Program-made: the position numbers and the translations under genes
Origin: Scytonema hofmannii PCC 7110
Lineage (GTDB): Bacteria; Cyanobacteriota; Cyanobacteriia; Cyanobacteriales; Nostocaceae
Direction of reading: 5' to 3'
DNA length: 64,000 nucleotides
Assembly (NCBI RefSeq): GCF_000346485.2
Contig: NZ_KQ976354.1
Coordinates: forward strand, 7,612,283-7,676,282
Shown: positions 36,126-45,298 of the stretch, piece after piece
Position numbering within the stretch: position 1 is the stretch's first letter
Layout: each line of letters begins with the position of its first letter
Notes under the pieces: generated by a model
What the model saw: the letters and a program-made list of their open reading frames with translations, nothing else
Database searches by the model: none
Told to the model about the DNA's origin: nothing

Positions 36126-37580
36126 ATGAACACTGAATACAAATTCGATCAACCTGTTATATTAGAACAATCCTCAACCTGGTCGCGGACAATTGCTTGG
36201 GCAATTATTGGTATGACCGCTTTTACTATTATTTGGGCATCAATCTTTAAAATTGATGAAGCAATTCCCGCAACTGGTAAGCTACAACCCCAAGGTGCAG
36301 TGACCGATGTTAAAGCACCTGTAGGTGGTGTTGTTAAGGTCATTCATGTTAAAGATGGTGAGCGAGTTAAAAAAGGTGATATCCTAGTGACTCTCGAACA
36401 AACAACAGCTAAAGCACAGTTGGTATCATTGCAAAAAAATCGTGCTGCTTTAGTGCAGGAAAATGATTTTTATCGCCGTCATTTAGCAGGGAATGTTTCA
36501 CCAAACCAGAAACTAGGAGCAACACTTAACATTCGTCCGGAAATTGCTTCTTTAACTCAGAGTCGGGAAGCGATCGCTGCTGAAAATCAAGTTTATCGCG
36601 CACAATTAAATGGTTCTATAGCGGGAGTCTCCTTCACTCCAGACCAAAAGTTGCGCTTGCAAAGTCGTGAATCAGATTTTAGTTCTCGCCTAGCGGATAT
36701 TCGGCTAGAAAAAGAGAAAACAATTGAGAAATTGACTCAAAACCAGCTTGAGCTAACCAGTGCTAAAGATGTGCTGACAATTGGTCAAAGAATTCTCAAA
36801 GATATGGAAACAGTCATGAAGGAGGGTGCTTTTCCACGAGCGAGGTATTTGACTCAAAAGCAGGAAGTTGTTAGATCTCAAGCAGAAGTTGCTCGTCTTA
36901 CAAAAGAACAGATGCAATTAAAGTTAGCGATCGCCCAATCCAATGAAAAACTCCGCAATACTGAAGCGCTTTCTAAAGAGGATTTACTTTCTCGCATGAC
37001 AGTCAATGAAAGAAGTATTGCTGAAATCGATAGTCAACTGACTAAAATCATTTTGGAGAACCAAAAGAAAATCAACGAAATTGACAGCCAAATCAGTCAA
37101 GCACAAGAAACTCTGAAGTATCAAAAAATTAGCGCTCCTGTAGATGGAACTATTTTTGAGATGCAACCTTCAAATTCTGGATTTGTTGTGAATACGACTG
37201 AGCCAATTGTGAAAATAGTTCCTAATGAAGACTTAGTTGCTAAAGTTTATATCACCAACCGCGATATTGGCTTTGTGAGACAGGGACAGAAAGTAGATGT
37301 TAGAATTGATTCTTTTCCTTTCCAGGAATTTGGTGATATTAAAGGAGAACTGATTTGGATTGGTTCTGATGCTTTGCCTCCGGATCGAGTTCATCCTTTC
37401 TATCGTTTTCCAGCAAAAGTGCGTTTGGATAAGCAAGCAGTATCGATTAGCGATCGCTCTTTGTCGCTACAATCGGGTATGTCAATTAGTGCCAATATCA
37501 AATTGCGTCAGCGTACTATTATGAGTATCTTTACTGATTTCTTAGTGCAGAAAGCAGAAAGTTTAAAGTCTATTCGCTAA
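36126..37580 (+). CDS. HlyD-family membrane fusion protein
   Basis: The 484-aa adaptor has one N-terminal transmembrane helix (TIAWAIIGMTAFTIIWASIF), a lipoyl-like half motif (APVGGVVKVIHVKDGERVKKGDIL), a long coiled-coil hairpin (about 130-330) and the second lipoyl half (ISAPVDGTIFEM). It links the ABC exporter to an outer-membrane channel such as HgdD/TolC, which is not encoded here. It follows the exporter by 4 bp. Its stop codon abuts the stop of the convergent operon with no gap. Confidence 0.9.
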   Translation: MNTEYKFDQPVILEQSSTWSRTIAWAIIGMTAFTIIWASIFKIDEAIPATGKLQPQGAVTDVKAPVGGVVKVIHVKDGERVKKGDILVTLEQTTAKAQLVSLQKNRAALVQENDFYRRHLAGNVSPNQKLGATLNIRPEIASLTQSREAIAAENQVYRAQLNGSIAGVSFTPDQKLRLQSRESDFSSRLADIRLEKEKTIEKLTQNQLELTSAKDVLTIGQRILKDMETVMKEGAFPRARYLTQKQEVVRSQAEVARLTKEQMQLKLAIAQSNEKLRNTEALSKEDLLSRMTVNERSIAEIDSQLTKIILENQKKINEIDSQISQAQETLKYQKISAPVDGTIFEMQPSNSGFVVNTTEPIVKIVPNEDLVAKVYITNRDIGFVRQGQKVDVRIDSFPFQEFGDIKGELIWIGSDALPPDRVHPFYRFPAKVRLDKQAVSISDRSLSLQSGMSISANIKLRQRTIMSIFTDFLVQKAESLKSIR

Positions 37581-38720
37581 TTAAGAAGACCGGAAAAGTA
37601 CTCGTCCTGGAAGCACTTCATCATCAATCTTGGCGTAAACTCGCAAACAAGCAGAGACTTCCCCAGGTACACCCCCAATATCGAGTTGCAAATCGTCTTT
37701 AGACCAATTGAAAACATCGGCGTAGGTTCCCCACAACGGGCGAATCTGTATCTGATGTCCGGCTTGGCGTGCTTTTTCGACTACCTGGTCAAGAGTGCGC
37801 CGTGTTTCTTGTTGCAGTTTACCCCACCAAGAGAAGCGATCGCCACAGGGCAAGTAAACTAATGAGTGGATTGCTTCATCTAAATCCAGTCTTGCACGCA
37901 ATGCCACAGCTGGGGTACTGTCAGCCGTTGCTTGGACGCGTCGAAAACGATCTATCAGTGAAGTGATGTACTTAGACTTTTCTGAATCCGAGATCAAAGA
38001 CCGAATCCCAAATCTATCTACACTCTTCAGCGCATGATGTACAGACGGATCGCTTTCAATAAATTTGAGACAAGCAGAAACAACTCCTGCTAGAAAATCT
38101 AGTTCTCCTCCACTCCTTTCCACCATAAGTCTTGAATCAAAAGCAACTCGATCCGAAAACCATAATCCAGAAGCTTTGACTTTTCCACTCAAACCGGGAT
38201 AAATACATTCATTACGGGTGAAGGGTAAAGATGAGTAGAATTCCTTGTCCTCGACAGCCCCAACTTGAATTATCGCTTTTACAAGATACTCTCGCCAAGT
38301 CTGAGCTAATTTCTCCGGAACCCGCAGTAGCAAATGTTGCACCTCGTTCCATAAATCGGCGTCACTCGTGCTGTAAAATTCATACTGACCGATATAATTT
38401 ATTAATTCTCGGTCAACCAGCAAAGCTTCACAAATTGGTCTGAGTTTCAAGTTAAGCGCAACTGGTTCCAACACGTCTTCCCACGAAGCATTATCCTTTG
38501 CAGGCGTGGTAGTTTCTTCATGAGTCAATTCCGGTGTATTTGTCAGTTCCAAAAGAATATCCAATTCCTTCAGCAACTCCTCACATACACTGTTTCCTGG
38601 ATCGGTCTTTGCTATTTTTAATGCTTCCTGTAATTGAGTCCGCAGTCCGTGCAATCCCAACCGCAGTACCCAAGCTAAATTTGAGTTTTCAATTTCCAAT
38701 AACTTGCTGAGGTGCTGCAT
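37581..38720 (-). CDS. Hypothetical protein, last gene of the dynamin/Hsp70-like operon
   Basis: I recognise no family in this 379-aa protein. It is soluble and largely helical, with an acidic, low-complexity linker (TPELTHEETTTPAKDN, about 75-90) after a helical N-terminus. The C-terminal 100 residues look like a separate domain (LQQETRRTLDQVVEKARQAGH; DLQLDIGGVPGEVSACLRVYA). By position it would be the third large component (SrfA-like place) of the operon, or an exchange factor for the Hsp70-like protein. Both are inference. It ends exactly at the end of hlyD on the other strand. Confidence 0.6.
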   Translation of the reverse strand: MQHLSKLLEIENSNLAWVLRLGLHGLRTQLQEALKIAKTDPGNSVCEELLKELDILLELTNTPELTHEETTTPAKDNASWEDVLEPVALNLKLRPICEALLVDRELINYIGQYEFYSTSDADLWNEVQHLLLRVPEKLAQTWREYLVKAIIQVGAVEDKEFYSSLPFTRNECIYPGLSGKVKASGLWFSDRVAFDSRLMVERSGGELDFLAGVVSACLKFIESDPSVHHALKSVDRFGIRSLISDSEKSKYITSLIDRFRRVQATADSTPAVALRARLDLDEAIHSLVYLPCGDRFSWWGKLQQETRRTLDQVVEKARQAGHQIQIRPLWGTYADVFNWSKDDLQLDIGGVPGEVSACLRVYAKIDDEVLPGRVLFRSS

Positions 38721-38829
38721 AATTCCTCCGTTTTGTCCTTATTCAGTGACCAGTAACCAGTGACCAGGCGTAGGTTGGGAACAAGTAAATCTAAAATCAA
38801 TCCAAAATCTAAAATCCAAAATCCAAAAT
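38721..38829. repeat. STRR and GACCAGT heptamers inside the operon
   Basis: The 109-bp gap between the 379-aa gene and the Hsp70-like gene holds GACCAGT-type repeats (about 38748-38766) and an AATCCAAAATC-type STRR run that reaches the stop codon of the Hsp70-like gene. Confidence 0.75.
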
Positions 38830-41800
38830 TCAGTGTTCTCCAGAGAAGGGATCGCGTTCTGCTCTCACATCATTAGGTTGGGCTTGGAGGGTGTCTCGAA
38901 AAACATATCCTTCTTGTTTAAGACAATTTGGATCTGATGAAGTTAGGTAAGGAACTTCAAATGCATGCACTCTCAGAATACCTTTTTCATTTAAAGAAAC
39001 GTAATATCGACAGGGATATTCGCTTTTCACTTCTGGTTCTGGTAATTGACCAATGAGTTCCCATTTATTAGATTGTGGATTGTGAAATTGAAAATAAAAA
39101 GTATGTTTTCCACTGGCGGGAAATGCAGGTAATTCAGTAATTAATCCCTTTCCTTGTGGCTGTACATCCCCATCATCATATCGAAAAACTCTTAGCTCGT
39201 TACTGTAGTCTTTCTGAGCTTGAAAGATAACAGTATGAGCATCTGTTTTTAAAGCATTTGCCGATTCAGCAACGTTCACAGCAATATCACAGACCACTTG
39301 AGCTTCATCAGAAATGACTGTTGATATGGAAAGCGCTTTTGCTGCATCCAAGCAAGGAATATTAATCGGAATTAAGTAGTGTGGATTTCCCTGACAAAGT
39401 AGCAAATCAATATCAAGCTTTTGATTGATTTCAAACTGAATTTTGATGAGGTTTTTAAAATCTTCTTCACTCATATCCAGTTTTCTTCTCAGCGCCTCAC
39501 CATTGTAACTTCCCCAAAGTTGAGGCTTGATATTCTCAAAATCCTGACGAATAATATTATTCGTTAATTGCATCCCTTGCCAACTACTACGAAATCTTGC
39601 CAGTGAGTCGTTACTTTGGAGTTGATAAAGTTCTTGACCTGCTTGAAAAATGGGATCTAAATTTCCTCCGATAACTTCTCTTTTAAAGGAGCACGGTAGG
39701 AAGTAAAATAAATTTTTTACATCTATATAAAGTTGGTTTGCTCCTCTACGCAACAATTCTTTTGAATCTTTAGGAGAGAAACCAAGTTGTCTAATTTTCT
39801 CAGCAAAACAAGCTCCAGCAGAAGTCGCAAGCTTTGTATATTCTGGTTCAAAAGTGACTCGCTCGTCATTCCAAACAAAATAATCTGACTTACTAAAAAC
39901 TCGATAAAGTTCTCGACTAACTAATTCCAGATTGCAGGTTTTTCCTGATAAAATAAACCAATCGACTTGCTCTTTATTGGTTTGAGAATTTTGAGACTCA
40001 GGTAGCTTGCTCCCAAAGGCATTTTCGATTAAACCTTGAGCAATTCCGATCGCTTCTCGAATGACGGGAGAGACCGCTCTTTCAAATTGCTTGACTGTCA
40101 GGGTTACACTAAGGGTATCGATCGCCTCACTTGGTAACTGAATATCATTTTGTTGCAAAAGCTCAAAGATTTTTTGCCCATCTAGGACAAACACTGGTTC
40201 GGGAGCATCTTTTGGTCGTTTTTGACCGAGGGTAATTTTGGCATTCTCTGCTTGTTCCCAAAGAGTGTAAAAAGCTTGTGCGCGGGATGACGCATATTTC
40301 CAACGAGTAGGAATCACTTTTTCCGCCGCGTTTAATGCATCTTTGTAAGCATCGCCTTCTCGAATTTCTTTATCAACATAAGCTAATAAACTACCAGGTA
40401 GATATTTGCCATTATCTAGGAAGTAATCGCTTAACTCTTCTGGTTGTACTTTTAAAACATCCTTGTCCAGACGTTCTCGGACAACAGCCGTTAGCAAACA
40501 GTCTGCGATCGCAGCTTTCAGCAACAAAAACAACCGCAGAGTAATCAACTCCCCACCCAATTGTAAATGACCGGAAGAACCCAGTAATTTAGGAGTCAGT
40601 TTGTAATATCTTCCGCCATCACCCCGATCTTCTCCTGGCTCAAAGGGGTTAATTTCTTCTAGCGTTAAGCGAATCAGTGCAAGATCCGTCGTTCCACCAC
40701 CAATATCTAAAACCAGGACATTTTGCCACCATTTGTCCCCATTGTAACGGCAACGAGTTTTAAACGACTCAATCCCCACATTGAGATCGCCACCAAATTC
40801 CCGCCAGAGAAAAAAGAGGGCGACTGATATAGCTTCATCATAAGCCATCTGCACATCTTCAATATCCAATTGTCGCACCAAATTTTCAATTTCACGACGT
40901 ACAAACGGTGAAGCAATTGTTGGATAGGTCACGACGGCGCGGTAGAACTTTCCTTCCGAACATCTACCCGGATAACGTTGGCGGTACTTCTCAGTTAACT
41001 CTATAAGTTGAGCATAAGCGGCTTGAAGTAGTTTGTTAACTTCAATGCTCTCAGAGTTTCCATTCAGTGTAATTTGGAAAGAACGTTCTTGTCCAAAGTA
41101 ACGTTTGGGAGAATGCAAGAATCTACCTTCAATTTCCTCGCCATTTCTAATTGCATCCAGCCTGTGCTGCTTTGCTTGTTCTCCCAAAACCACTTTAACT
41201 TTTGCGCGATCGTTTTTTTGTGGGGATGGTTCCAAATGAGAAACTTCTAACTCACTAGAAATTTCATTCAGACGGCGATCTTTATCTAATTCTACTGATA
41301 TTAAGCTTTGCCATTCTAACGGAGGTACGCGGAAAACCTCATGATAGATTTGATTCAACCTTTTGCTGGCTGAACGACGAAACCAACTCAGACGTTTGCT
41401 CAAACAAATTTCAATTTGTCGGATAGTTTCTAACAAATCAATATTGTTCACACCCCGAAAAAGTCGATCTCCCAAATTATGGCGAGTGACAGAATTGATT
41501 TCTTTCAAGTCTTTGCTCAGTTCGGTTAGAAACTTTTGCCATTCTTGTTCCCATGCATCCCGACTAACACCTGGTACATTATCTACAGGGCGTTGATTTA
41601 GCCATGAAGCCATTCGTTCCCGCAACCGTGCTTCTTGCTCGTTGGGAAAACTATCTGGAGTCACAATCACCTTAGGATCGTACAGTGTAATTGTAGAATT
41701 AGACGTACCAAAATCTATGGCAAACCAACCTGGATAGGAAATTTCTGACTTTTGCATTTCTGGTATTGGTTCGGATTTAAAAAAGGGTCCTGGAGGTGGT

Positions 41801-42243
41801 GGCGTTGTAGGTGGGACTGAAATTTTAGTTTCTGTCTCTCCGACTGGTGCGCTAGTCCATATATTGCATTCAGATACAGCAATTTTCGTGGCGAACAGGT
41901 TTGGGTTCCCGACTTCATCAGAATCAAAATATTCCACAGTGACCAATAGAATACAGTTGACGCGCATTGATAAAGGTCGATTCCACCTGCAATCTATTTG
42001 CTTTAGTCTTTGTGGACTTGTGAGTTTTAAGAGTTTGCTTGTACTAAAATTAACACTTTTATAGGCTGAGTGTATCTGTTGTGCTAAATCTTCTGGTGTT
42101 CCAGTGACAGAGATATCAATTCTGGAAATGTGGGGTAAGTTGAAGTTGTCAGTTGGTTTAATTTCAACGACTGGTAGCAGTAGAAGATCGTCGTCTTTGA
42201 GCCGCAGTTGGTAGCGATTTAATAGTTCGATTTTGACTGGCAT
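38830..42243 (-). CDS. Large Hsp70/actin-fold ATPase (SrfB-like)
   Basis: The 1137-aa protein has an N-terminal extension of about 165 residues with a proline-rich linker (VPPTTPPPPGPF). An actin/Hsp70 ATPase core follows: WFAIDFGTSNSTITLYD is phosphate-1 and VLVLDIGGGTTDLALIRL is phosphate-2. Long insertions separate the motifs, and a further ~250 residues follow the ATPase part. This is far larger than DnaK (~640 aa), and no classical substrate-binding domain is recognisable. The size, domain plan and co-occurrence with a dynamin-like GTPase resemble SrfB of srfABC loci; that link is inference. It lies between a 64-aa gene and the 379-aa gene. Confidence 0.75.
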   Translation of the reverse strand: MPVKIELLNRYQLRLKDDDLLLLPVVEIKPTDNFNLPHISRIDISVTGTPEDLAQQIHSAYKSVNFSTSKLLKLTSPQRLKQIDCRWNRPLSMRVNCILLVTVEYFDSDEVGNPNLFATKIAVSECNIWTSAPVGETETKISVPPTTPPPPGPFFKSEPIPEMQKSEISYPGWFAIDFGTSNSTITLYDPKVIVTPDSFPNEQEARLRERMASWLNQRPVDNVPGVSRDAWEQEWQKFLTELSKDLKEINSVTRHNLGDRLFRGVNNIDLLETIRQIEICLSKRLSWFRRSASKRLNQIYHEVFRVPPLEWQSLISVELDKDRRLNEISSELEVSHLEPSPQKNDRAKVKVVLGEQAKQHRLDAIRNGEEIEGRFLHSPKRYFGQERSFQITLNGNSESIEVNKLLQAAYAQLIELTEKYRQRYPGRCSEGKFYRAVVTYPTIASPFVRREIENLVRQLDIEDVQMAYDEAISVALFFLWREFGGDLNVGIESFKTRCRYNGDKWWQNVLVLDIGGGTTDLALIRLTLEEINPFEPGEDRGDGGRYYKLTPKLLGSSGHLQLGGELITLRLFLLLKAAIADCLLTAVVRERLDKDVLKVQPEELSDYFLDNGKYLPGSLLAYVDKEIREGDAYKDALNAAEKVIPTRWKYASSRAQAFYTLWEQAENAKITLGQKRPKDAPEPVFVLDGQKIFELLQQNDIQLPSEAIDTLSVTLTVKQFERAVSPVIREAIGIAQGLIENAFGSKLPESQNSQTNKEQVDWFILSGKTCNLELVSRELYRVFSKSDYFVWNDERVTFEPEYTKLATSAGACFAEKIRQLGFSPKDSKELLRRGANQLYIDVKNLFYFLPCSFKREVIGGNLDPIFQAGQELYQLQSNDSLARFRSSWQGMQLTNNIIRQDFENIKPQLWGSYNGEALRRKLDMSEEDFKNLIKIQFEINQKLDIDLLLCQGNPHYLIPINIPCLDAAKALSISTVISDEAQVVCDIAVNVAESANALKTDAHTVIFQAQKDYSNELRVFRYDDGDVQPQGKGLITELPAFPASGKHTFYFQFHNPQSNKWELIGQLPEPEVKSEYPCRYYVSLNEKGILRVHAFEVPYLTSSDPNCLKQEGYVFRDTLQAQPNDVRAERDPFSGEH

Positions 42244-42395
42244 TTTTGTGATTTTAGATTTTAGATTTTGGATTTTGGATTGGGGATTGGGAGAGAGAGT
42301 CGTAATATATGGTAATTATATTTGATTTTTTGAAATACACGTAGATAGGCCAATACCTAGCCATGTCAAAGTAATGACTAAAAACTAAGTCTTTT

Positions 42396-42463
42396 CTTCG
42401 TTTCCTTTGTGTCTTTGCGGTTCAAAAAAATTTTTTAACCACAAAGACACAAAGAGCACGAAG
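42396..42463. repeat. Dispersed palindrome in the operon
   Basis: CTTCG...CTTTGTGTCTTTGCGGTT pairs with AACCACAAAGACACAAAG...CGAAG around an A/T-rich loop. The same palindrome type is found at 10.2, 47.6, 47.95 and 48.05 kb. STRR heptamers at 42250-42285 sit next to the Hsp70-like gene start. Confidence 0.75.
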
Positions 42464-42479
42464 CTAAAATAGCAAGAAA

Positions 42480-42674
42480 CTAGCTAGCTTGATGCTGACT
42501 AACTCGCCGTTGCAATTCAGCTTCGGCTTCTTCTATTGACATGGGTTTTGGATTGGGGTTAGCAGCACGTTTTTTATCAATGTATGTGTAAAAAGCTTCA
42601 CGCTCTTCGGGATGTTGTTTGACGTAGTTTAGCAAGTCGTTATCGGACATAGCATTGTAATTAAGTTTAGTCAA
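42480..42674 (-). CDS. Small DUF6887-like protein
   Basis: The 64-aa product (MSDNDLLNYVKQHPEEREAF, then YTYIDKKRAANPNPKPMSIEE) resembles the small cyanobacterial DUF6887 family. It starts one base after the stop of the dynamin-like gene, so it is translationally coupled to it. It may be an accessory or regulatory subunit of the operon. No function is known to me. Confidence 0.65.
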   Translation of the reverse strand: MTKLNYNAMSDNDLLNYVKQHPEEREAFYTYIDKKRAANPNPKPMSIEEAEAELQRRVSQHQAS

Positions 42675-42675
42675 T

Positions 42676-45240
42676 TTAAATTTCCTCTGGATAAGAAATT
42701 GCTGGAATTTGGGATAGAGTATCCAACCAAGGTGGAATGGAGGCTGAGGTTTGTGCTTCTGCGGAGGCGATATGTCGTAGTAAAGGTTCGTGCTTGGATT
42801 TTAAAAGTTCTTGCAGATTGTCTACAATTTCTTTTAAAGCTTTGGAGAAAGATACTTTGACTTGCTTGGTGAGTTGACTGACATACTGTACTAAATGCAA
42901 TCCCGCACTTGCGGTTATTTCATCTCGCAATCTTAAAACAGCAACTTGGTGGTTAAATGGTCTTGGAGTAACCATGAATTTTTTATCTGGACTCCAATCA
43001 AAAATTTGACCGTTTTGATGTCTGTCGTCTTGACGTGCTAGGGGGAATAAAGCATCTGCATGCACGGGAACTGCATCTCCTGCTAGCCCGCTATGTTGGA
43101 TAATTAGGTTTTGCCATCTTTGAGAGGGTTCGATCGCACGCAGCAGGTTTCTGAATAAGCGAACTTGGCTTCTGCCAAATTTTTTCTCAATGGAAGATTC
43201 TTTGTCTTGTAATAAAATTGGACTGAGTTTCTCTCTTTCTTGTTGTACGTCTGTGGATAATTTGCTAAACAAGTCTGTCACGGCTTCTGTGGTGCGATCG
43301 TGAGCAAAGGCTTGCATATCTTGAATGGTTTGTACAAATGCAGAGTAGAAATCATCGCTTTTTGTAGGAATTGAATCATCTACCTCATCTTCTTCAAAAA
43401 AGCTTTCACTTTCTGTCAAAACAATCGTTCCATTTTTAGTTCTGTCAAAAAGCAATGTCCACTCGCTCCATTCAAAAAATATTTTATTGGTTAGCTCGTC
43501 TTTAACAACATCGCTAACGGCTACATTGTTACGATTAATTAAAATGGGTTGTTTGTCTAAATCTTCTTGGAATTGTCTGTAGGTGGTCACTAAATTTTCT
43601 ATGGCTTCTCGTAAGGTGATAAAAACGGGGCTTTCAACGACTGGTATGTAAGCTGGTATATTTTCTAATAGGTTTTTCAGGTTGTTTTGTTCTTTTCTCA
43701 AAGCCTCAACCGCTTTCTTTGTATCTTCTACCAGTTGCTTCATTCCGTGGAAAGCTACGTGTTCTTTTAGTAAAGAACGCAACCTATTAATACCACCATC
43801 TTCAGCATAATTGCTCAGTTGTTTGTGCAAGTAACTCGAAGGTGGTAGCATTTCACTAAGTTGTCGCCATTTCTCCCTAAGTTGAAGTTCATCTGGTTTG
43901 TTTGGTTTGTCTAGTTCGGATAAAAACTCTCTTGAAGAAACTTGCAGTAAAGAGGACTGTTCTGCTAGTTTGGTGAGTCCATAGAGTTGTGACAGCAAAA
44001 CAATATTTTTTTTCTCTGTCGTCAAATTACTGGCGCTAGCAATGGTCAGTTTGAGAATGTTAAGCTGTTCCAGGACGGTTTCTTCTGACAGGAGTGGTTC
44101 ATCTAAAAGATCGTCGAGCGATCGCTCATCACTCCCACTGAGAGGAATTTGATTAAAGCGTCCAACACCGACTATAATCCGATCTCGAAGGTCTTGTCCC
44201 TTATCCCGTTCTAACATACTGCGGATTTTCGTAGCAGTGACGCCACCAGGGTATCGACCATTGAGGAGCAGCAGAATAGTTTGTACGTCCCTCAATTCCC
44301 GCAGAGACAAAAAGGCGTCTCTGACACCAGAATCAGCCGCTCCCAATCCTGGAAAGTCCAACAGAATAAATTCATTTGTCCCCTGTAGGGAAGATAAATC
44401 CCAAATTTGTTTTGACACTTCAACCGTCACATCAACGCGACGGATCAGGGAAAAGCTACTCCGTAAATCTTTGGCTGATGGCTGTGCTAAAGTTTCCCAA
44501 CGTTTCGGAGGTGGAGGTAATTGGTCAAAGCTGAGTTCTAAGATATTCATAGGCGGCTCAGCCAATCTTAACCCTTTGTGAGCGGTAGTACTATCAATCT
44601 GGTAGGTTTTACCGCAAATATCTTCTCCATGTACGCTATAGGTACGAGCAAAGAGCACGAGTTCTCGTAATAAAGACCTTAACTCCAAGCTTTGAATTTT
44701 CCACGCTTGCTCGCACCATCTTAAAATCCCGTTACTATCAACCTGAGTTGTAGGGTACAAACTTTTCACTAGAGCAAGTTCTGATGCTGGTAAATTGACA
44801 GCTTTTGCTCGTTGTTCTGCCTCTTCTATCATATAACACAGGCACTCTCTCACACCTTCGTGAGAAAGATATTCAACTGCAAACTGACTAATTTTCGTAG
44901 TTTGTAAGTCTGGTTGTTGAACGAGGTGAATCGCGGTGACATTACCCGTTGTGGGGGTTTCACTTACGGGTAGAGCATCAGCATAGCCAATGAGACTGCC
45001 CAAAAGCAATGTTTTTCCACTGCTAAATTCTCCCATAATCCCGATTTTGACAGGAGAAGAAGCAAGTTCTACGACTCTCTTAGCCGATTGTTGAAGGCGC
45101 TGGGTGCTCTCGTGAATAGTTGTTGGTACCCAGTTATCCCTGGGAGGTGGGTTTTGCGAGACTAAATCTAAGCTCTGAAGTACAGATTCCCCATATTCTT
45201 TATAACGGCGTAATTGTTCTACTGCCATGTCGCCTCTCAT
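42676..45240 (-). CDS. Dynamin-like large GTPase (SrfC-like)
   Basis: The 854-aa protein has G1 GEFSSGKTLLLG (about residue 70), a G2 threonine in ETPTTGNVT, and G3 DFPGLGAADSG (about 300), followed by long helical and coiled-coil segments typical of dynamin-related proteins. Predicted role: nucleotide-driven membrane or protein-assembly remodelling. The G1-to-G3 distance is unusually long, about 220 residues. It leads a four-gene operon with an Hsp70-like ATPase. The start is either 45240 or the ATG at 45228. An IS1634-type element inserted 59 bp upstream may have changed its promoter. Confidence 0.78.
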   Translation of the reverse strand: MRGDMAVEQLRRYKEYGESVLQSLDLVSQNPPPRDNWVPTTIHESTQRLQQSAKRVVELASSPVKIGIMGEFSSGKTLLLGSLIGYADALPVSETPTTGNVTAIHLVQQPDLQTTKISQFAVEYLSHEGVRECLCYMIEEAEQRAKAVNLPASELALVKSLYPTTQVDSNGILRWCEQAWKIQSLELRSLLRELVLFARTYSVHGEDICGKTYQIDSTTAHKGLRLAEPPMNILELSFDQLPPPPKRWETLAQPSAKDLRSSFSLIRRVDVTVEVSKQIWDLSSLQGTNEFILLDFPGLGAADSGVRDAFLSLRELRDVQTILLLLNGRYPGGVTATKIRSMLERDKGQDLRDRIIVGVGRFNQIPLSGSDERSLDDLLDEPLLSEETVLEQLNILKLTIASASNLTTEKKNIVLLSQLYGLTKLAEQSSLLQVSSREFLSELDKPNKPDELQLREKWRQLSEMLPPSSYLHKQLSNYAEDGGINRLRSLLKEHVAFHGMKQLVEDTKKAVEALRKEQNNLKNLLENIPAYIPVVESPVFITLREAIENLVTTYRQFQEDLDKQPILINRNNVAVSDVVKDELTNKIFFEWSEWTLLFDRTKNGTIVLTESESFFEEDEVDDSIPTKSDDFYSAFVQTIQDMQAFAHDRTTEAVTDLFSKLSTDVQQEREKLSPILLQDKESSIEKKFGRSQVRLFRNLLRAIEPSQRWQNLIIQHSGLAGDAVPVHADALFPLARQDDRHQNGQIFDWSPDKKFMVTPRPFNHQVAVLRLRDEITASAGLHLVQYVSQLTKQVKVSFSKALKEIVDNLQELLKSKHEPLLRHIASAEAQTSASIPPWLDTLSQIPAISYPEEI

Positions 45241-45298
45241 ACCGCTTCCTGATTAGATACCAGTGTAAAGGATGAAATATAAAGTATGAAGGATAAAA

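Noticed and set aside
44237-44581. 114-aa forward ORF inside the dynamin-like gene
   Set aside because: Antisense shadow of the GTPase coding sequence.
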